DNA of 64,000 nt from Gordius sp. MW1 (lineage: Eukaryota > Nematomorpha > Gordioida > Gordea > Gordiidae): NCBI GenBank assembly GCA_964036665.1, contig OZ038533.1, positions 7,772,413 to 7,836,412 on the forward strand, written 5' to 3'. Positions 1-11,813 of the stretch are shown here, piece after piece. The translations under genes and the position numbers were made by a program. Below the pieces are notes generated by a model. It had not been told where the DNA came from, ran no database searches, and saw only the letters and a list, made by a program, of their open reading frames with translations. Every line of letters begins with the position of its first letter. The stretch's first letter is position 1.

Positions 1-198
1 TCCATCATAATATTGCTATCCAAGTGCTTTAAATAAATGGTAGCGTAAAATTGTTGGTAATAAATGCAAAAATAGGGCAAGGCAAAGGGGGATAGACATA
101 AAACACCTATTAATTCGGATCAAAAACAAAATAAGGCGAAAAGATTAAAATATAAACCAGCTTTGACGTGAGATAAATTCTTGATGACAATAAACAGG
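1..198. other. Left flank, no gene seen
   Basis: AT-rich sequence to the left of the compound gypsy insertion. I see no open frame, splice-bounded exon or repeat end in it. Its last bases, GGTT at 199-202, are the left copy of the 4-bp target duplication of the insertion that follows. Confidence 0.6.
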
Positions 199-202
199 GG
201 TT

Positions 203-477
203 TGTAGAGGCTCTTTCCCTCGTTTGTACCTAACCATCACGTGATTTTTATTTTAATAGCCCCTCGCTTGTACTTAACCATCACGTGATTTTTATTTTAA
301 TAGCCCCTCGCTTGTACTTAACCATCACGTTATTTTTATTTTAATAGCCCCTCGCTTGTATTCAATCATCGCCTGATTATTCAAATGAGAATGGGCTCGC
401 GCAGCTAGATAAGCACAACCTTTAAAACTAACATTTATTATTCGTTTTTTCGCTAAATAATGAAATAAACTACTTCA
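203..477 (+). repeat. Gypsy LTR, left
   Basis: A 275-bp LTR that starts TGTAGAGG and ends ACTACTTCA. It contains about three copies of a 44-bp unit, each with the palindrome ATCACGTGAT or a variant, plus a diverged fourth copy. A primer-site-like TGGTGACCCC follows at 480-489. Confidence 0.85.
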
Positions 478-533
478 TTTGGTGACCCCATCAAGGAACT
501 TTTCAACTGTCGATGAAATCTCTCAATATCCGT

Positions 534-3219
534 GATGGTTAAGTACAAGCGAGGGGCTATTAAAATAAAAATCACGTGATGGTTAAGTACAAGCGAGGGA
601 AAGAGCCTCTACAACTATCCTCGGGGCTCCACGAGAGTTGTGGCTAGTGTAGTAGTTTATAGCGCTAATGCACGTGCCTTCCTCTCGATGTGATGTATGG
701 GTTTTCTTTTGATTTTGTTAGGTCTGGGTCGGAGTTAGCTGGTCCGGCGATGTCGTCGGAGGGACAAACTTTGGGTGGATTTACATTTTCGGTATCCGAA
801 AGCGGCTGAGTTGAAGTATCTAAATATGCAGGTTTCAATCGCTCGATCGAAACTGAGTCAGCTTTTCCGTTTTTTTCAATAATGAAATATTTAGCATGTT
901 TGGACACTTTTTCGAACGAAATCATTACGGATAAAAACGTATTTACAGTCCCTAAGAAGTGAAGTTGTACTCGCATTTGTCAATTGTGTCCTGACTTTTT
1001 TAAAAGGTGTGATTTACACCAAGGAGTTGCGTGAGATTCCGAAATAATTGGGAGTCAAACTGGGGACCTCTATCTGTTGTGAGGCTTGATGGTACTCCGA
1101 GGTCAGCTATCCAATACTTGATCAGAGCTTTTGCAACCGTTTGGGCTGGGGTGTCACGGATCGGCATGGCGACAGGCCATCGTGTGAAACGGTCAATAAT
1201 GGTGAGTAAGTGGGTATATCCATTCGACGGTGGTAGTGGACCAACGAGATCGACGTGGATGTGGCTAAATCGAGCGTCAGGTTCAGCAAATGTGCCTAAA
1301 GGGGCTTTTATGTGAAGGAATCTTCAATTTTTGACAAGCAACGCATGATTTGGCCCATTTCCTTACATCCATATTGATGGAGGGCCAAACATATCGACGT
1401 GAAATCAGCTTAAGCGTTGCACGCGTACCAGGGTGTGATAAGTTGTGGAAGTTATCAAAAATTACGCGTCTGAGTGAAGTTGGAACAAGTGGTCGAGGTG
1501 AGGTTGTGGACATGTCGCATTGCACGGTCAAATCAGAGCCAGGTATAGGAAGTTGCGTTAATTTTAGGGACTTTAGGTCCTGAAATGCCGACTTTTCTTC
1601 CATCTGAGCCAAAGCTAACCTTTCTACTAGGGGCCTGTCTTTAAAATCAACGGAATCAATTTCAGACCTTGAGAGGGTGTCAGCGACTACATTTGATTTG
1701 CCAGCTATATATTGGAGATCGGTAGTATATTGCGAAATATAGTCTAACTGTCTAATCTCCCGCGGGGAGTATTTGTCGATAGGTGTACTGAAAGCATAAG
1801 TTAGTGGCTTGTGGTCTGTATAAATAGTGAATTCATGACCTTCTAAAAAATGGCGGTAATGGCGGATTGTTAAATATATTGCTAATAATTCGCGACCGAA
1901 TGCACTGTATAGCTGTTGAGTTTTTGTTAGCTTTTGGGGAAAAAAGGCCAAAGGCAGCGTATTACCGTTAGATGTTTGATGTAATACGGCTCCTACAGCT
2001 GAGTTGGAGGCGTCGGTGGTGATTAAGAGTTGAGCGTCTTTTTGAAGATGGGAGAGAGGCACGACATTGCTTAAAGCGAGTTTGGCGTTGTTAAAAGCAG
2101 TCGAAGCTTCCGGGGTGCAGGAAATTGTCTTCTTTGAACCGTCGAGCAAATCGGTGAGAGGTTTGAGTAAATCGGCACACATCGGAATAAACCGTCTATA
2201 AAAATTAATCATCCCTAAGAAGCGTCTCAACTGAGTCATCGAAGTAGGCTGTGGGAAATTGAGGATTGCTTCCACCTTGTCCTGAAGGGGTGACACACCT
2301 TGAGGGGTGATTTTGTGTCCCAAAAAATTAATTTCGTTTTGGCACCATACGCATTTATCCTGACTGATTTTAATCCCGAAAGACTTGAGTCTTTCAAAAA
2401 CCAGTCTAATATGATTGTGGTGTTCATCAATGGAAGAACTCGCGATGAGTACGTCGTCAAGGTAAACAAAAACAAAGTCAAGTTCTCTAAAAACTTGGTC
2501 CATTAAGCGTTGAAACGTCTGGGCAGCGTTGCGAAGGCCAAATGGCTTGCGAAGAAATTCAAAAAGACCGAACGGGGTTGTGATGGCGGTTTTAGAAATA
2601 TCCTCGGGGGCCATTGGAATTTGGTGGTATGCCCTGACTAAGTCGATCTTTGAGAATACCGTTTTATTGCAAAGGGTCAGCGCAAAATCATGGAGGTGGG
2701 GAAGTGGATAACAGTCGGGAATTGTACGACTGTTGAGCATGCGATAGTCGCCACAAGGTCTCCAATCTCCCGCGGCCCTCTTGGGTACCATGTGCAGGGG
2801 TGAGGACCAGTCACTGTTAGAGGGACGGATTATACCAAGTTCGAGCATGTGATTAAATTCGTCTCGGGCAATCTTAAGCTTGTCCGGGAAGAGTCTCCTT
2901 GGTTTTGAGCGAACCGGGGGGCCGTTGGTGTGGATATAGTGTTGAGTGCTATGAGTTACTTGAGCCTTATAATCAGAAGGGGACACTATGGAGGCATACT
3001 TCTGAAGTAGTGATTTGATGGGGGAGGTGCCAATTATCCCAACTTGTATGTTGATTGACGTAGCGAGTGTAGCCTTACCTGCAGATGTTAATGTCGTTTG
3101 AGTGTCGAAGAGCTGCTTCTTTTTTATATCAACTACTAGATGGTAGTGATTAAGAAAATCATCTCCGATGATTGGCTGTTTAACGTCTGCTATTGTAAAA
3201 ATCCATCTAAATTCTTTGC
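534..3219 (-). mobile_element. Inverted partial gypsy body
   Basis: This is the minus-strand copy of the same family. It begins with the first part of an LTR (613 down to about 534) and runs through the 3' end of pol, integrase, RNase H and reverse transcriptase into the protease region, where it abuts the TG of the next LTR at 3220. It mirrors about 4555-7483 of the plus copy and so forms a large inverted repeat with it. It has no gag or upstream LTR of its own here. Treat it as a broken fossil with several breaks. Confidence 0.8.
1283..2986 (-). pseudogene. pol: RT-RNase H part of inverted gypsy copy
   Basis: This open stretch encodes the reverse transcriptase ([14 protein letters not shown] block, then [10 protein letters not shown] with the catalytic YLDD), the RNase H block ([15 protein letters not shown]) and the start of the integrase zinc-binding region (HNLSHPGT with CVACQK downstream). 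In the family these domains copy the element RNA and prepare the cDNA for integration. It is part of a broken element and is annotated as a fossil. Confidence 0.8.
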
Positions 3220-3500
3220 TGTAGAGGCTCTTTCCCTCGCTTGTCCTTAACCATCACGTGATTTTTATTTTAATAGCCCCTCGCTTGTACTTAACCATCA
3301 TGTGATTTTTATTTTAATAGCCCCTCGCTTGTACTTAACCATCACGTTATTTTTATTTTTATTTTAATAGCCCCTCGCTTGTATTCAATCATCGCCTGAT
3401 TATTCAAATGATAATGGGCTCGCGCAGCTAGATAAGCACAACCTTTAAAACTAACATTTATTATTCGTTTTTTCGCTAAATAATGAAATAAACTACTTCA
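3220..3500 (+). repeat. Gypsy LTR, middle (5' LTR of plus copy)
   Basis: A 281-bp LTR, TGTAGAGG to ACTACTTCA, closely matching the other two. It carries three full 44-bp internal units and a diverged last one. Its first base directly abuts the inverted body on the left. The polymerase primer site follows after two bases. Confidence 0.88.
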
Positions 3501-3502
3501 TT

Positions 3503-3511
3503 TGGTGACCC
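3503..3511 (+). promoter_or_regulatory. Primer binding site, tRNA-Trp
   Basis: TGGTGACCC directly after the LTR is complementary to the CCA-terminated 3' end of animal tRNA-Trp (ends GGGTCACCA). tRNA-Trp priming is a recognised trait of CsRn1/Kabuki-like Ty3/gypsy elements. The same motif appears at 480 and 22711, and in diverged form at 47373. Confidence 0.75.
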
Positions 3512-3515
3512 AAAA

Positions 3516-4317
3516 ATGTCCATGCAACCATCTGATATGGAGGTTAAAAGCGAAAATGCCACATATTTTAAACTGCCACAGTTTAACAATATAAACCCCC
3601 GCTCATGGTTCATCCAAATAGAGGCTCTTTTCTTGGTAAGAAAAATAAAAAGCGAAGCTACCAAAGTTGGGTACTTAATAGAAGCCTTGCCACTGGAAAT
3701 AACCATCGAAATTCAAGACATCCTACAAAATATGCCCGACATTTTACCCTATACAACCATGAAAGCAGCCATCATAGACCGCACTAGCCAATCCGATTCT
3801 GCTAGACTTCGTGCTCTTCTCACAACTGTCGAATTAGGAGATCGCACCCCATCCCAGCTTCTGCGTTTCATGAAAAATCTTCTGGGAACGAATTCCATGG
3901 ATGAACGAGTTCTTAAAGAACTTTGGTTAGAAAAACTTCCAAAAAAACATGACCGGCATTTTGGCAATTGTTTCTGACGAGCAGTCCCTCTCCAAATTGG
4001 CCGAAACTGCGGACAAAATTGTAGAGACCTACCACAACTCCACATGTCCAATTGTAAATGTAGTCACGGAAGATGAATCGACTCGGCTTAGGGAGATGAT
4101 TGCAAAACTCACACAGGAGGTACAAAATTTAAAAATATCAATCAATAGGCCACGTGATCGTTCCAACTCGAGACGCCGCAATCCCTCTACCGTTCGCCAC
4201 CCTAGCGCGCATTTTCAACCAAATATACTTTGTTGGTACCATTACCGCTTTAAAGACAAGGCGCTCAAATGCGTGCAACCTTGCGCATTTAACCCCCCCC
4301 CCCCCTCGACAAACTAG
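3516..4317 (+). pseudogene. gag: gag region of plus gypsy copy
   Basis: The N-terminal part has the capsid-like pattern of this lineage (FKLPQFNNINPRSWFIQIEA, then LLTTVELGDRTPSQLL). The C-terminal part has a CWYHYRF...KC...PC finger of the C-H-C-C type that replaces the usual CCHC knuckle in CsRn1-like Gag. In the family Gag forms the virus-like particle and binds the RNA. It lies directly after the primer site and directly before pol. It is annotated as a fossil because the region is not one clean frame. Confidence 0.75.
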
Positions 4318-4331
4318 TAGACCACCCAGGG

Positions 4332-7031
4332 ATGGCGACGCCTAGACTTGGTCTAAAACTTAGTCGCCTATTTTACATATTCGACAAATCCACGGGTCAG
4401 CGATTTTTCATTGACACAGGCGCGGAAATTTCCGTTATTCCGCCTTCTCGAGACCATTCCTTGACCCCTTCATATGTGCAACTTCAGGCCGCCAATTCTA
4501 CCCCTATCAAAACATATGGCCAAAAGCTTTTCACTTTGGACCTCGGCCTACGCAAAGAATTTAGATGGATTTTTACAATAGCAGACGTTAAACAGCCAAT
4601 CATCGGAGCCGATTTTCTTAATCACTACCATCTAGTAGTTGATATAAAAAAGAAGCAGCTCTTCGACACTCAAACGACATTAACATCTGCAGGTAAGGCT
4701 ACACTCGCTACGTCAATCAACATACAAGTTGGGATAATTGGCACCTCCCCCATCAAATCACTACTTCAGAAGTATGCCTCCATAGTGTCCCCTTCTGATA
4801 ATAAGGCTCAAGTAACTCATAGCACTCAACACTATATCCACACCAACGGCCCCCCGGTTCGCTCAAAACCAAGGAGACTCTTCCCGGACAAGCTTAAGAT
4901 TGCCCGAGACGAATTTACTCACATGCTCGAACTTGGTATAATCCGTCCCTCTAACAGTGACTGGTCCTCACCCCTGCACATGGTACCCAAGAAGGCCGCG
5001 GGAGATTGGAGACCTTGTGGCGACTATCGCATGCTCAACAGTCGTACAATTCCCGACTGTTATCCACTTCCCCACCTCCATGATTTTGCGCTGACCCTTT
5101 GCAATAAAACGGTATTCTCAAAGATCGACTTAGTCAGGGCATACCACCAAATTCCAATGGCCCCCGAGGATATTTCTAAAACCGTAATCACAACCCCGTT
5201 CGTTCTTTTTGAATTTCTTCGCATGCCATTTGGCCTTCGCAACGCTGCCCAAACGTTTCAACGCTTTATGGACCAAGTTTTTAGAGAACTTGACTTTGTT
5301 TTTGTTTACCTTGACGACGTACTCATCGCGAGTTCTTCCATTGATGAACACCACAATCATATTAGACTGGTTTTTGAAAGACTCAAGTCTTTCGGGATTA
5401 AAATCAGTCAGGATAAATGCGTATGGTGCCAAAACGAAATTAATTTTTTGGGACACAAAATCACCCCTCAAGGTTTGTCACCCCTTCAGGACAAGGTGGA
5501 AGCAATCCTCAATTTCCCACAGCCTACTTCGATGACTCAGTTGAGACGCTTCTTAGGGATGATTAATTTTTATAGACGGTTTATTCCGATGTGTGCCGAT
5601 TTACTCAAACCTCTCACCGATTTGCTCGACGGTTCAAAGAAGACAATTTCCTGCACCCCGGAAGCTTCGACTGCTTTTAACAACGCCAAACTCGCTTTGA
5701 GCAATGTCGTGCCTCTCTCCCATCTTCAAAAAGACGCTCAACTCTCAATCACCACCGACGCCTCCAACTCAGCTGTAGGAGCCGTATTACATCAAACATC
5801 TAACGGTAATACGCTGCCTTTGGCCTTTTTTTCCCAAAAGATAACAAAAACTCAACAGCGATACAGTGCATTCGGTCGCGAATTATTAGCAATATATTTA
5901 ACAATCCGCCATCACCGCCATTTTTTAGAAGGTCTTGAATTCACTATTTATACAGACCACAAGCCACTAACTTATGCTTTCAGTACACCTATCGACAAAT
6001 ACTCCCCGCGGGAGATTAGACAGTTAGACTATATTTCGCAATATACTACCGATCTCCAATATATAGGTGGCAAATCAAATGTAGTCGCTGACACCCTCTC
6101 AAGGTCTGAAATTGATTCCGTTGATTTTAAAGACAGGCCCCTAGTAGAAAGGTTAGCTTTGGCTCAGATGGAAGAAAAGTCGGCATTTCAGGACCTAAAG
6201 TCCCTAAAATTAACGCAACTTCCTATACCTGGCTCTGATTTGACCGTGCAATGCGACATGTCCACAACCTCACCCCGACCACTTGTTCCAACTTCACTCA
6301 GACGCTTAATTTTTGATAACTTCCACAACTTATCACACCCTGGTACGCGTGCAACGCTTAAGCTGATTTCACGTCGATATGTTTGGCCCTCCATCAATAT
6401 GGATGTAAGGAAATGGGCCAAATCATGCGTTGCTTGTCAAAAATCGAAGATTCATCGTCACATAAAAGCCCCTTTAGGCACATTTGCTGAACCTGACGCT
6501 CGATTTAGCCACATCCACGTCGATCTCGTTGGTCCACTACCACCGTCGAATGGATATACCCACTTACTCACCATTATTGACCGTTTCACACGATGGCCTG
6601 TCGCCATGCCGATCCGTGACACCTCAGCCCAAACGGTTGCAAAAGCTCTGATCAAGTATTGGATAGCTGACCTCGGAGTACCATCAAGCCTCACAACAGA
6701 TAGAGGTCCCCAGTTTGAGTCCCAATTATTTCGGAATCTCACGCAACTCCTTGGTGTAAATCACATCACAACCACTGCCTATCATCCACAAGCCAACGGC
6801 ATGATTGAGAGATTTCATCGACAGTTGAAAAATTCCTTGATGGCGCAAGGTGACACAAACAAATGGGATGAGCTCTTACCATTAATTTTGCTTGGCATTC
6901 GAACCACAATCAAGGAAGACTTAGGTTGCACTCCAGCCGAATTAGTTTATGGCACTACACTTAGACTTCCCGGCGAATTTTTCACGAACTCAAGAACACC
7001 TCATAACGCCTCCGAATTTATTAAATCCTAA
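4332..7031 (+). CDS. pol: Gypsy Pol: protease, RT, RNase H, integrase
   Basis: An 899-residue open frame. An aspartic protease with DTGA at residues 28-31 and the IIGADFL flap-side motif comes first. The reverse transcriptase follows with YLDD at 326-329, then RNase H with TTDAS from about 474. The integrase has an HHCC-type N-terminal zinc region (HPGT to CVACQK) and a DD35E core with D731 (HVDLVGP), D790 (TDRGPQ) and E826 (MIERFH). The order PR-RT-RH-IN is that of Ty3/gypsy. A C-terminal module with a GPY/F-like VPPYDGPF and KHAKYF block lies at 7076-7450, before the right LTR. Family knowledge gives the roles; catalytic residues are visible. The element is a recent fossil and is not claimed to be active. 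Confidence 0.88.
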   Translation: MATPRLGLKLSRLFYIFDKSTGQRFFIDTGAEISVIPPSRDHSLTPSYVQLQAANSTPIKTYGQKLFTLDLGLRKEFRWIFTIADVKQPIIGADFLNHYHLVVDIKKKQLFDTQTTLTSAGKATLATSINIQVGIIGTSPIKSLLQKYASIVSPSDNKAQVTHSTQHYIHTNGPPVRSKPRRLFPDKLKIARDEFTHMLELGIIRPSNSDWSSPLHMVPKKAAGDWRPCGDYRMLNSRTIPDCYPLPHLHDFALTLCNKTVFSKIDLVRAYHQIPMAPEDISKTVITTPFVLFEFLRMPFGLRNAAQTFQRFMDQVFRELDFVFVYLDDVLIASSSIDEHHNHIRLVFERLKSFGIKISQDKCVWCQNEINFLGHKITPQGLSPLQDKVEAILNFPQPTSMTQLRRFLGMINFYRRFIPMCADLLKPLTDLLDGSKKTISCTPEASTAFNNAKLALSNVVPLSHLQKDAQLSITTDASNSAVGAVLHQTSNGNTLPLAFFSQKITKTQQRYSAFGRELLAIYLTIRHHRHFLEGLEFTIYTDHKPLTYAFSTPIDKYSPREIRQLDYISQYTTDLQYIGGKSNVVADTLSRSEIDSVDFKDRPLVERLALAQMEEKSAFQDLKSLKLTQLPIPGSDLTVQCDMSTTSPRPLVPTSLRRLIFDNFHNLSHPGTRATLKLISRRYVWPSINMDVRKWAKSCVACQKSKIHRHIKAPLGTFAEPDARFSHIHVDLVGPLPPSNGYTHLLTIIDRFTRWPVAMPIRDTSAQTVAKALIKYWIADLGVPSSLTTDRGPQFESQLFRNLTQLLGVNHITTTAYHPQANGMIERFHRQLKNSLMAQGDTNKWDELLPLILLGIRTTIKEDLGCTPAELVYGTTLRLPGEFFTNSRTPHNASEFIKS

Positions 7032-7483
7032 AACAACATTTTTACCAGTTACCTTTTAAAAAAGTCAGGACACAATTGACAAATGCGAGTACAACTTCAC
7101 TTCTTAGGGACTGTAAATACGTTTTTATCCGTAATGATTTCGTTCGAAAAAATTTGGTGCCACCATATGACGGCCCGTTCAGAGTAAAGTCCAAACATGC
7201 TAAATATTTCATTATTGAAAAAAACGGAAAAGCTGACTCAGTTTCGATCGAGCGATTGAAACCTGCATATTTAGATACTTCAACTCAGCCGCTTACGGAT
7301 ACCGAAAATGTAAATCCACCCAAAGTTTGTCCCTCCGACGACATCGCCGGACCAGCTAACTCCGACCCAGACCTAACAAAATCAAAAGAAAACCCATACA
7401 TCACATCGAGAGGAAGGCACGTGCATTGGCGCTATAAACTACTACACTAGTCACAACTCTCCGAGTGGAGCCCCGAGGATAGT

Positions 7484-7808
7484 TGTAGAGGCTCTTTCCC
7501 TCGCTTGTACTTAACCATCACGTGATTTTTATTTTAGTAGGCCCTCGCTTGTACTTAACCATCACGTGATTTTTATTTTAATAGCCCCTCGCTTGTACTT
7601 AACCATCACGTGATTTTTATTTTAATAGCCCCTCGCTTGTACTTAGCCATCACGTTATTTTTATTTTTATTTTAATAGCCCCTCGCTTGTATTCAATCAT
7701 CGCCTGATTATTCAAATGATAATGGGCTCGCGCAGCTAGATAAGCACAACCTTTAAAACTAACATTTATTATTCGTTTTTTCGCTAAATAATGAAATAAA
7801 CTACTTCA
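7484..7808 (+). repeat. Gypsy LTR, right (3' LTR)
   Basis: A 325-bp LTR, longer than the other two because it holds one more 44-bp unit. It ends ACTACTTCA and is followed by GGTT, the right copy of the target duplication. Confidence 0.88.
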
Positions 7809-7812
7809 GGTT

Positions 7813-9348
7813 AGAACAAATAAAATTTACATATAGTGAATTTTCAAAAATTAATACAATGTATGAGCTACACAGTTACCAAAAATTCTAAATATGAGAT
7901 GATGGGTCGAAAACGTTTTGATTTGTCATGGAATGGCCCATTTATTGCTATGCAATTTATTAGTGCTGTGAACATTTTTAAAAAATCGAACGCGTTCGCG
8001 TTTAACGTTGACATAAATGGAACGCGTTCGCGTTCGTTTTCAAAAAAAACGCGTTCACGTTTTAAAATTTTATGGTAATTTTTTTTTAAATTTAATTCAA
8101 TTAAAGTCTTTAATCTTAAAAAAATTTGCTTTAAAATGTTATAAACATAGCAAAAAGTAAACAATTTATGGGTGATAGGGTAAGGCATTTCGTAAATATG
8201 TGTGGGGTAATTGTACGCGGGATATCACAAAACTATAAGGTTTTACTTCAAATCTTTTTTTATAATAGAAATACACTATAAAATATATTTCAAAAATAGA
8301 ATTATAATAAATTTTTTAATTTTTTCTTAAACATGATCAAATTTCTTATGACTATTTATTCTCCGGTTTCCCTAGTTAATAAAACTTATTCTTGTAAATC
8401 ATCACGTATAAGCAATTAATTATTGGTTTAAAAAAATATAGGGGTCGCTTGTGGCTAGCTCGGATAAAAAATAACTATTTGGCAAAGCTCTGCTCGAAGC
8501 CTTTTGGAAAAGCAAATGCTTAGTAAAAATAATAAAACTTATAAATTACTACCTATTTTAATTTGCGTAGTAAACTATTTAAATATGTGTTGTATACTGG
8601 AGTATACACGTCTTTTCCTTTATTTATTTTTCCTTACGTGTGTGATATTTTACCCCCCCCCCCACACGCGCTACGTATTTGTTATTTCTTCCCCATTGAT
8701 CAACATGAACACGCATCAGTGATTTTTGATATACGCGTGTGATCGTATTGATAATTTTGATATCGTACATTATTATAATTATTATACTTTTTCCGTTTTA
8801 GTTTGAATAAAGTATGTACTAGAGGATCGATAAAAGTACTTTATATTGAGGCGGTGGAGGCGTGTAATCTTGTTGTCCACCGCCCGGGCATCACCCAATT
8901 TATTCTGTAGATTTATTTTAATTCCTTTAAATTCCCCCAATTAGTTCCTAATAATTCTTCCTTCAAATATTTGTAAATCGTGTTCCGCCCGGAATCCTTG
9001 TTTATTTATTCCGCGCCTCAGGAACACGATAATATGTATAAAGGTGAGGACGTACATGAGTGCAACTATAACCAAAGCCTCAATTATGATGTATCATAAA
9101 TTAGTATAACCTGTTAATTATATTTTTTAAAGCATACAAGTAAAAAATAAATTTAAAATCAATTAAACAGCATAAATTTATAAATATATAGACAGTATGG
9201 CTTAAATCCTACAATATATTCTTTAATTATAATAAGTTATAGGAAAAATATGTATATTACAATAAAAATGATAAATAAATTATGTCAAAATGTGATTATT
9301 ATTAAAAGGACATAAAACACATATCTTGTAATTTGGGGATAACATTAC
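7813..9348. other. Intergenic or intron sequence, no gene resolved
   Basis: AT-rich sequence downstream of the last exon found for the minus-strand HEAT-like gene, so it is probably its next intron. It holds three GAACGCGTTCGCGTT-like motifs at about 7987-8065 and a C-run at 8652. A more GC-rich block at 8850-9060 carries complementary GGCGGTGGA and TCCACCGCC arms. I could not find an in-phase exon here. Confidence 0.5.
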
Positions 9349-10468
9349 CTGTTCAAACATATTTTGGGCAGCAGAACTAAATACACTGGGGTTAGTTGTA
9401 CTTCATCTTTGAGATATGATAATAAATAGGCCCTTGTTGCTTGTAAAGAAGCATATCTTACCTAAATATAAGAAAGTTAGGTTTCAACATAAATTTTTAT
9501 GTCAATTACTTGACTCCAGTTGTCACACATGCCATTAGATAAGATAGGAGTTATTTTTGACATATAATTGTCTAATTTATGGTTATCTATATGCAATATT
9601 TTAAAGTAAAAACAAATCATGTGGTGTTTAAGAATAACAAAACTAATAAGAAAATTATATCAATATAGTTACTTGCTAAATTGCCATTTTGAAAAATAAG
9701 TTTGAGGGTGTTGAAAGATGATTCTCTAACAAATCTATATATATATATGTATACAATTACAGGCAATCTCATTTACCTATTTGGATTGTTAAATGTCTCT
9801 ATAAATAGGTCTAATAATTCATTGCTTATAAAGTCATTTTGTAAGTTAGGATTTTCTTTCAAAAATACTTCAAAAAACTTAATTGTTGTTTCAAGTTTTT
9901 TCCAACCAGATGTAATTGTTAAAATTTTATGTGATACAGGCAATTCAATTTCAGCATTTGGCAAAGAAGAGTATCCATTAAATGACATTCTAGATGGTTC
10001 TCGACTTTGATTGTCTTCCTTCAAGTTTGCTTGAATTTGATTGACCAAAAATAAATGGTATTCACATAATTTATCTTTACCAAAATATTTAAACAATTCA
10101 CTAAGGACCTCACCTAAAAAAATTACTTAATGCGATTATTATTTAGTACCAGCAGATATGCGAACACGGTATTCATCAAAATTTAGCAATTGCATGTTTA
10201 TAATTTTTAAATCTTCCAACACATAAAAATTTGGGTTTTTGTAGATTTTCAATTTTAAAATATAAAAAATAGAATTTAAATTCCCAAGTAGAATAAACCA
10301 TTTGTCAGTATTTAAACAAGATACATTATATTTTATAAAACTTTCAACATCGGATTCAGAACAATTTTTTATAAACGTTATGAATTTTACTAATTCTCGC
10401 TCTCTTACAAGCTTTGATTCGTCTGACAAACTATCACATAAAGTTTTATATTCGGCAAATTGGAACAT
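9349..10468 (-). CDS. Spliced host gene, HEAT/ARM-like, 3' incomplete
   Basis: Five exons on the minus strand join in phase with GT-AG introns: 10150-10468, 9777-10113, 9673-9734, 9510-9586 and 9349-9461. They encode 302 complete codons from ATG at 10468. The introns are 36, 42, 86 and 48 bp. Key stretches crossing junctions read RVRISAG-EVLSELFKYFG, NNPNR-FVRESSFNTLK, CDNWSQ-VRYASLQATRAYL and LLPKICLN, a helical pattern with VR and NWSQVR turns like HEAT or ARM repeats. I do not recognise the gene by name and claim no function beyond a likely scaffold or binding role. The last exon ends in phase 2, and no continuation was found before the gypsy insertion, so it continues outside the window or is cut. 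The reading GCCTACAG followed by CCCATATG just upstream of the ATG could be a splice acceptor for a leader exon. Confidence 0.75.
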
Positions 10469-11813
10469 ATGGGCTGTAGGCAAAAGTAAGTTGAGGACAT
10501 AGACTAATAAAACTATAGACTGTCGAACAGTCGATAATTTTTAAGTAAGGGTGTAATCCGCCATTACTTTCGTCTCATAAACTATCTAAGCGCTATTTAT
10601 TTCGTTGGATTGTAATATTTATTTTATAAATATCAAGCTAATATAAGCTTACAAAAGCGCAAACAGAAAGTAAAACTCATGTTTATATAAGAATAAATTA
10701 AACTACATTGAAAACATTTAAACTTGTGTAGAAATTCTACATTTATAAGGATATAATATAATATCGTTAAAAGTAATATTAGCGCCATCTATACTATATT
10801 TTCTACACGCTATAAAACATTAGTATTAGTTTTAACATTATAGGTTTTCTATATTCGAAATTTAACTACATATAAATTTTACGAGATTAAATTATTAATC
10901 AATTGTCATCTAAAAAAATTATTTACACTTAAGATTTATTTTATTTTTGCTTTTAAATTTTAAATTGTTGGTTCAAATTATTTAAAAAATTATAAAGCAA
11001 AATTTTTATTTGTGTATTTGATGATTCATGTATAATATATTTCTAAAAAAAGTATAAGAACTTTTTAGAAGTTTATTTCATAAGTATAAAAATAAATTAC
11101 AATACAATTCATGCATGTATTCATAAATATTCATATGCAGGTTTTCTAATTGGCTGGCTTTACAAATCACAACATGCCTTGGCAGATTGCTATGCACTCT
11201 TTGCTCCTGGCAGCTGTTTATATACAATCCCTTTTCCCATAATCACACACCTTCAAAATATTATATAAATAAGAATTAATTTATATAATTCAAAACATCG
11301 TAAAATGAAGATGAGGCCTTATAGCAATCTTGTCAAGTAGAAAGTAGTGTTGTAAAAAACCAAGGGTTTCTATTGGTTGCCTGCAAGCGTTGGCGTTTTT
11401 TTTCACCCCAACCTTTTCAGTGTTAGGTGAATTTTCTTGGGAGGGCTTTGGCGTTTGGCGTTTTCGTAAAAAACACCCAAAGCGTTTTGGGTGTTTTTTT
11501 GGGGCACCTTTGGCGTTTAGGTTTGGGTGTATTAAAGAGCTAAAGGGTTTGGGTGGATAATATTATTAACCTTTTGGTTTGGTTTTGGTCGTTTTGGGTT
11601 GGGCATGCAAATATATCAATTTGTTTATATTGTTCATCATATTTGTGTATTTAGATTTAGGTAATGAACTTTTAATTTAAGAAAATAAAAATAAATGTAT
11701 CATGACGTCACAATCTAGTAAATTCAGTAAATTATAGTTAATTATTATGCATTATAGAAGTAGGTAGTGAATCAATATGTTTTATTTATGAAAAAAAAAT
11801 TTGTGAAGATTTG

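Larger units (their letters stand above)
203..7808 (+). mobile_element. Compound Ty3/gypsy insertion (CsRn1/Kabuki-like)
   Basis: Three LTRs in the plus direction (203-477, 3220-3500, 7484-7808) all begin TGTAGAGG and end ACTTCA. Between the first two lies a partial body of the same family on the minus strand (534-3219). Between the second and third lies a plus-strand body with gag and pol (3501-7483). GGTT occurs directly before 203 and directly after 7808, so the whole array carries one 4-bp target duplication, as expected for Ty3/gypsy integration. The primer site TGGTGACCC matches the 3' end of animal tRNA-Trp, which is characteristic of the CsRn1/Kabuki lineage. The two bodies differ at roughly 17 positions over about 560 aligned residues by eye, so the insertion looks young. 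It is a fossil: the plus body is nearly whole with perhaps two or three breaks, and the minus body is incomplete. Confidence 0.85.
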
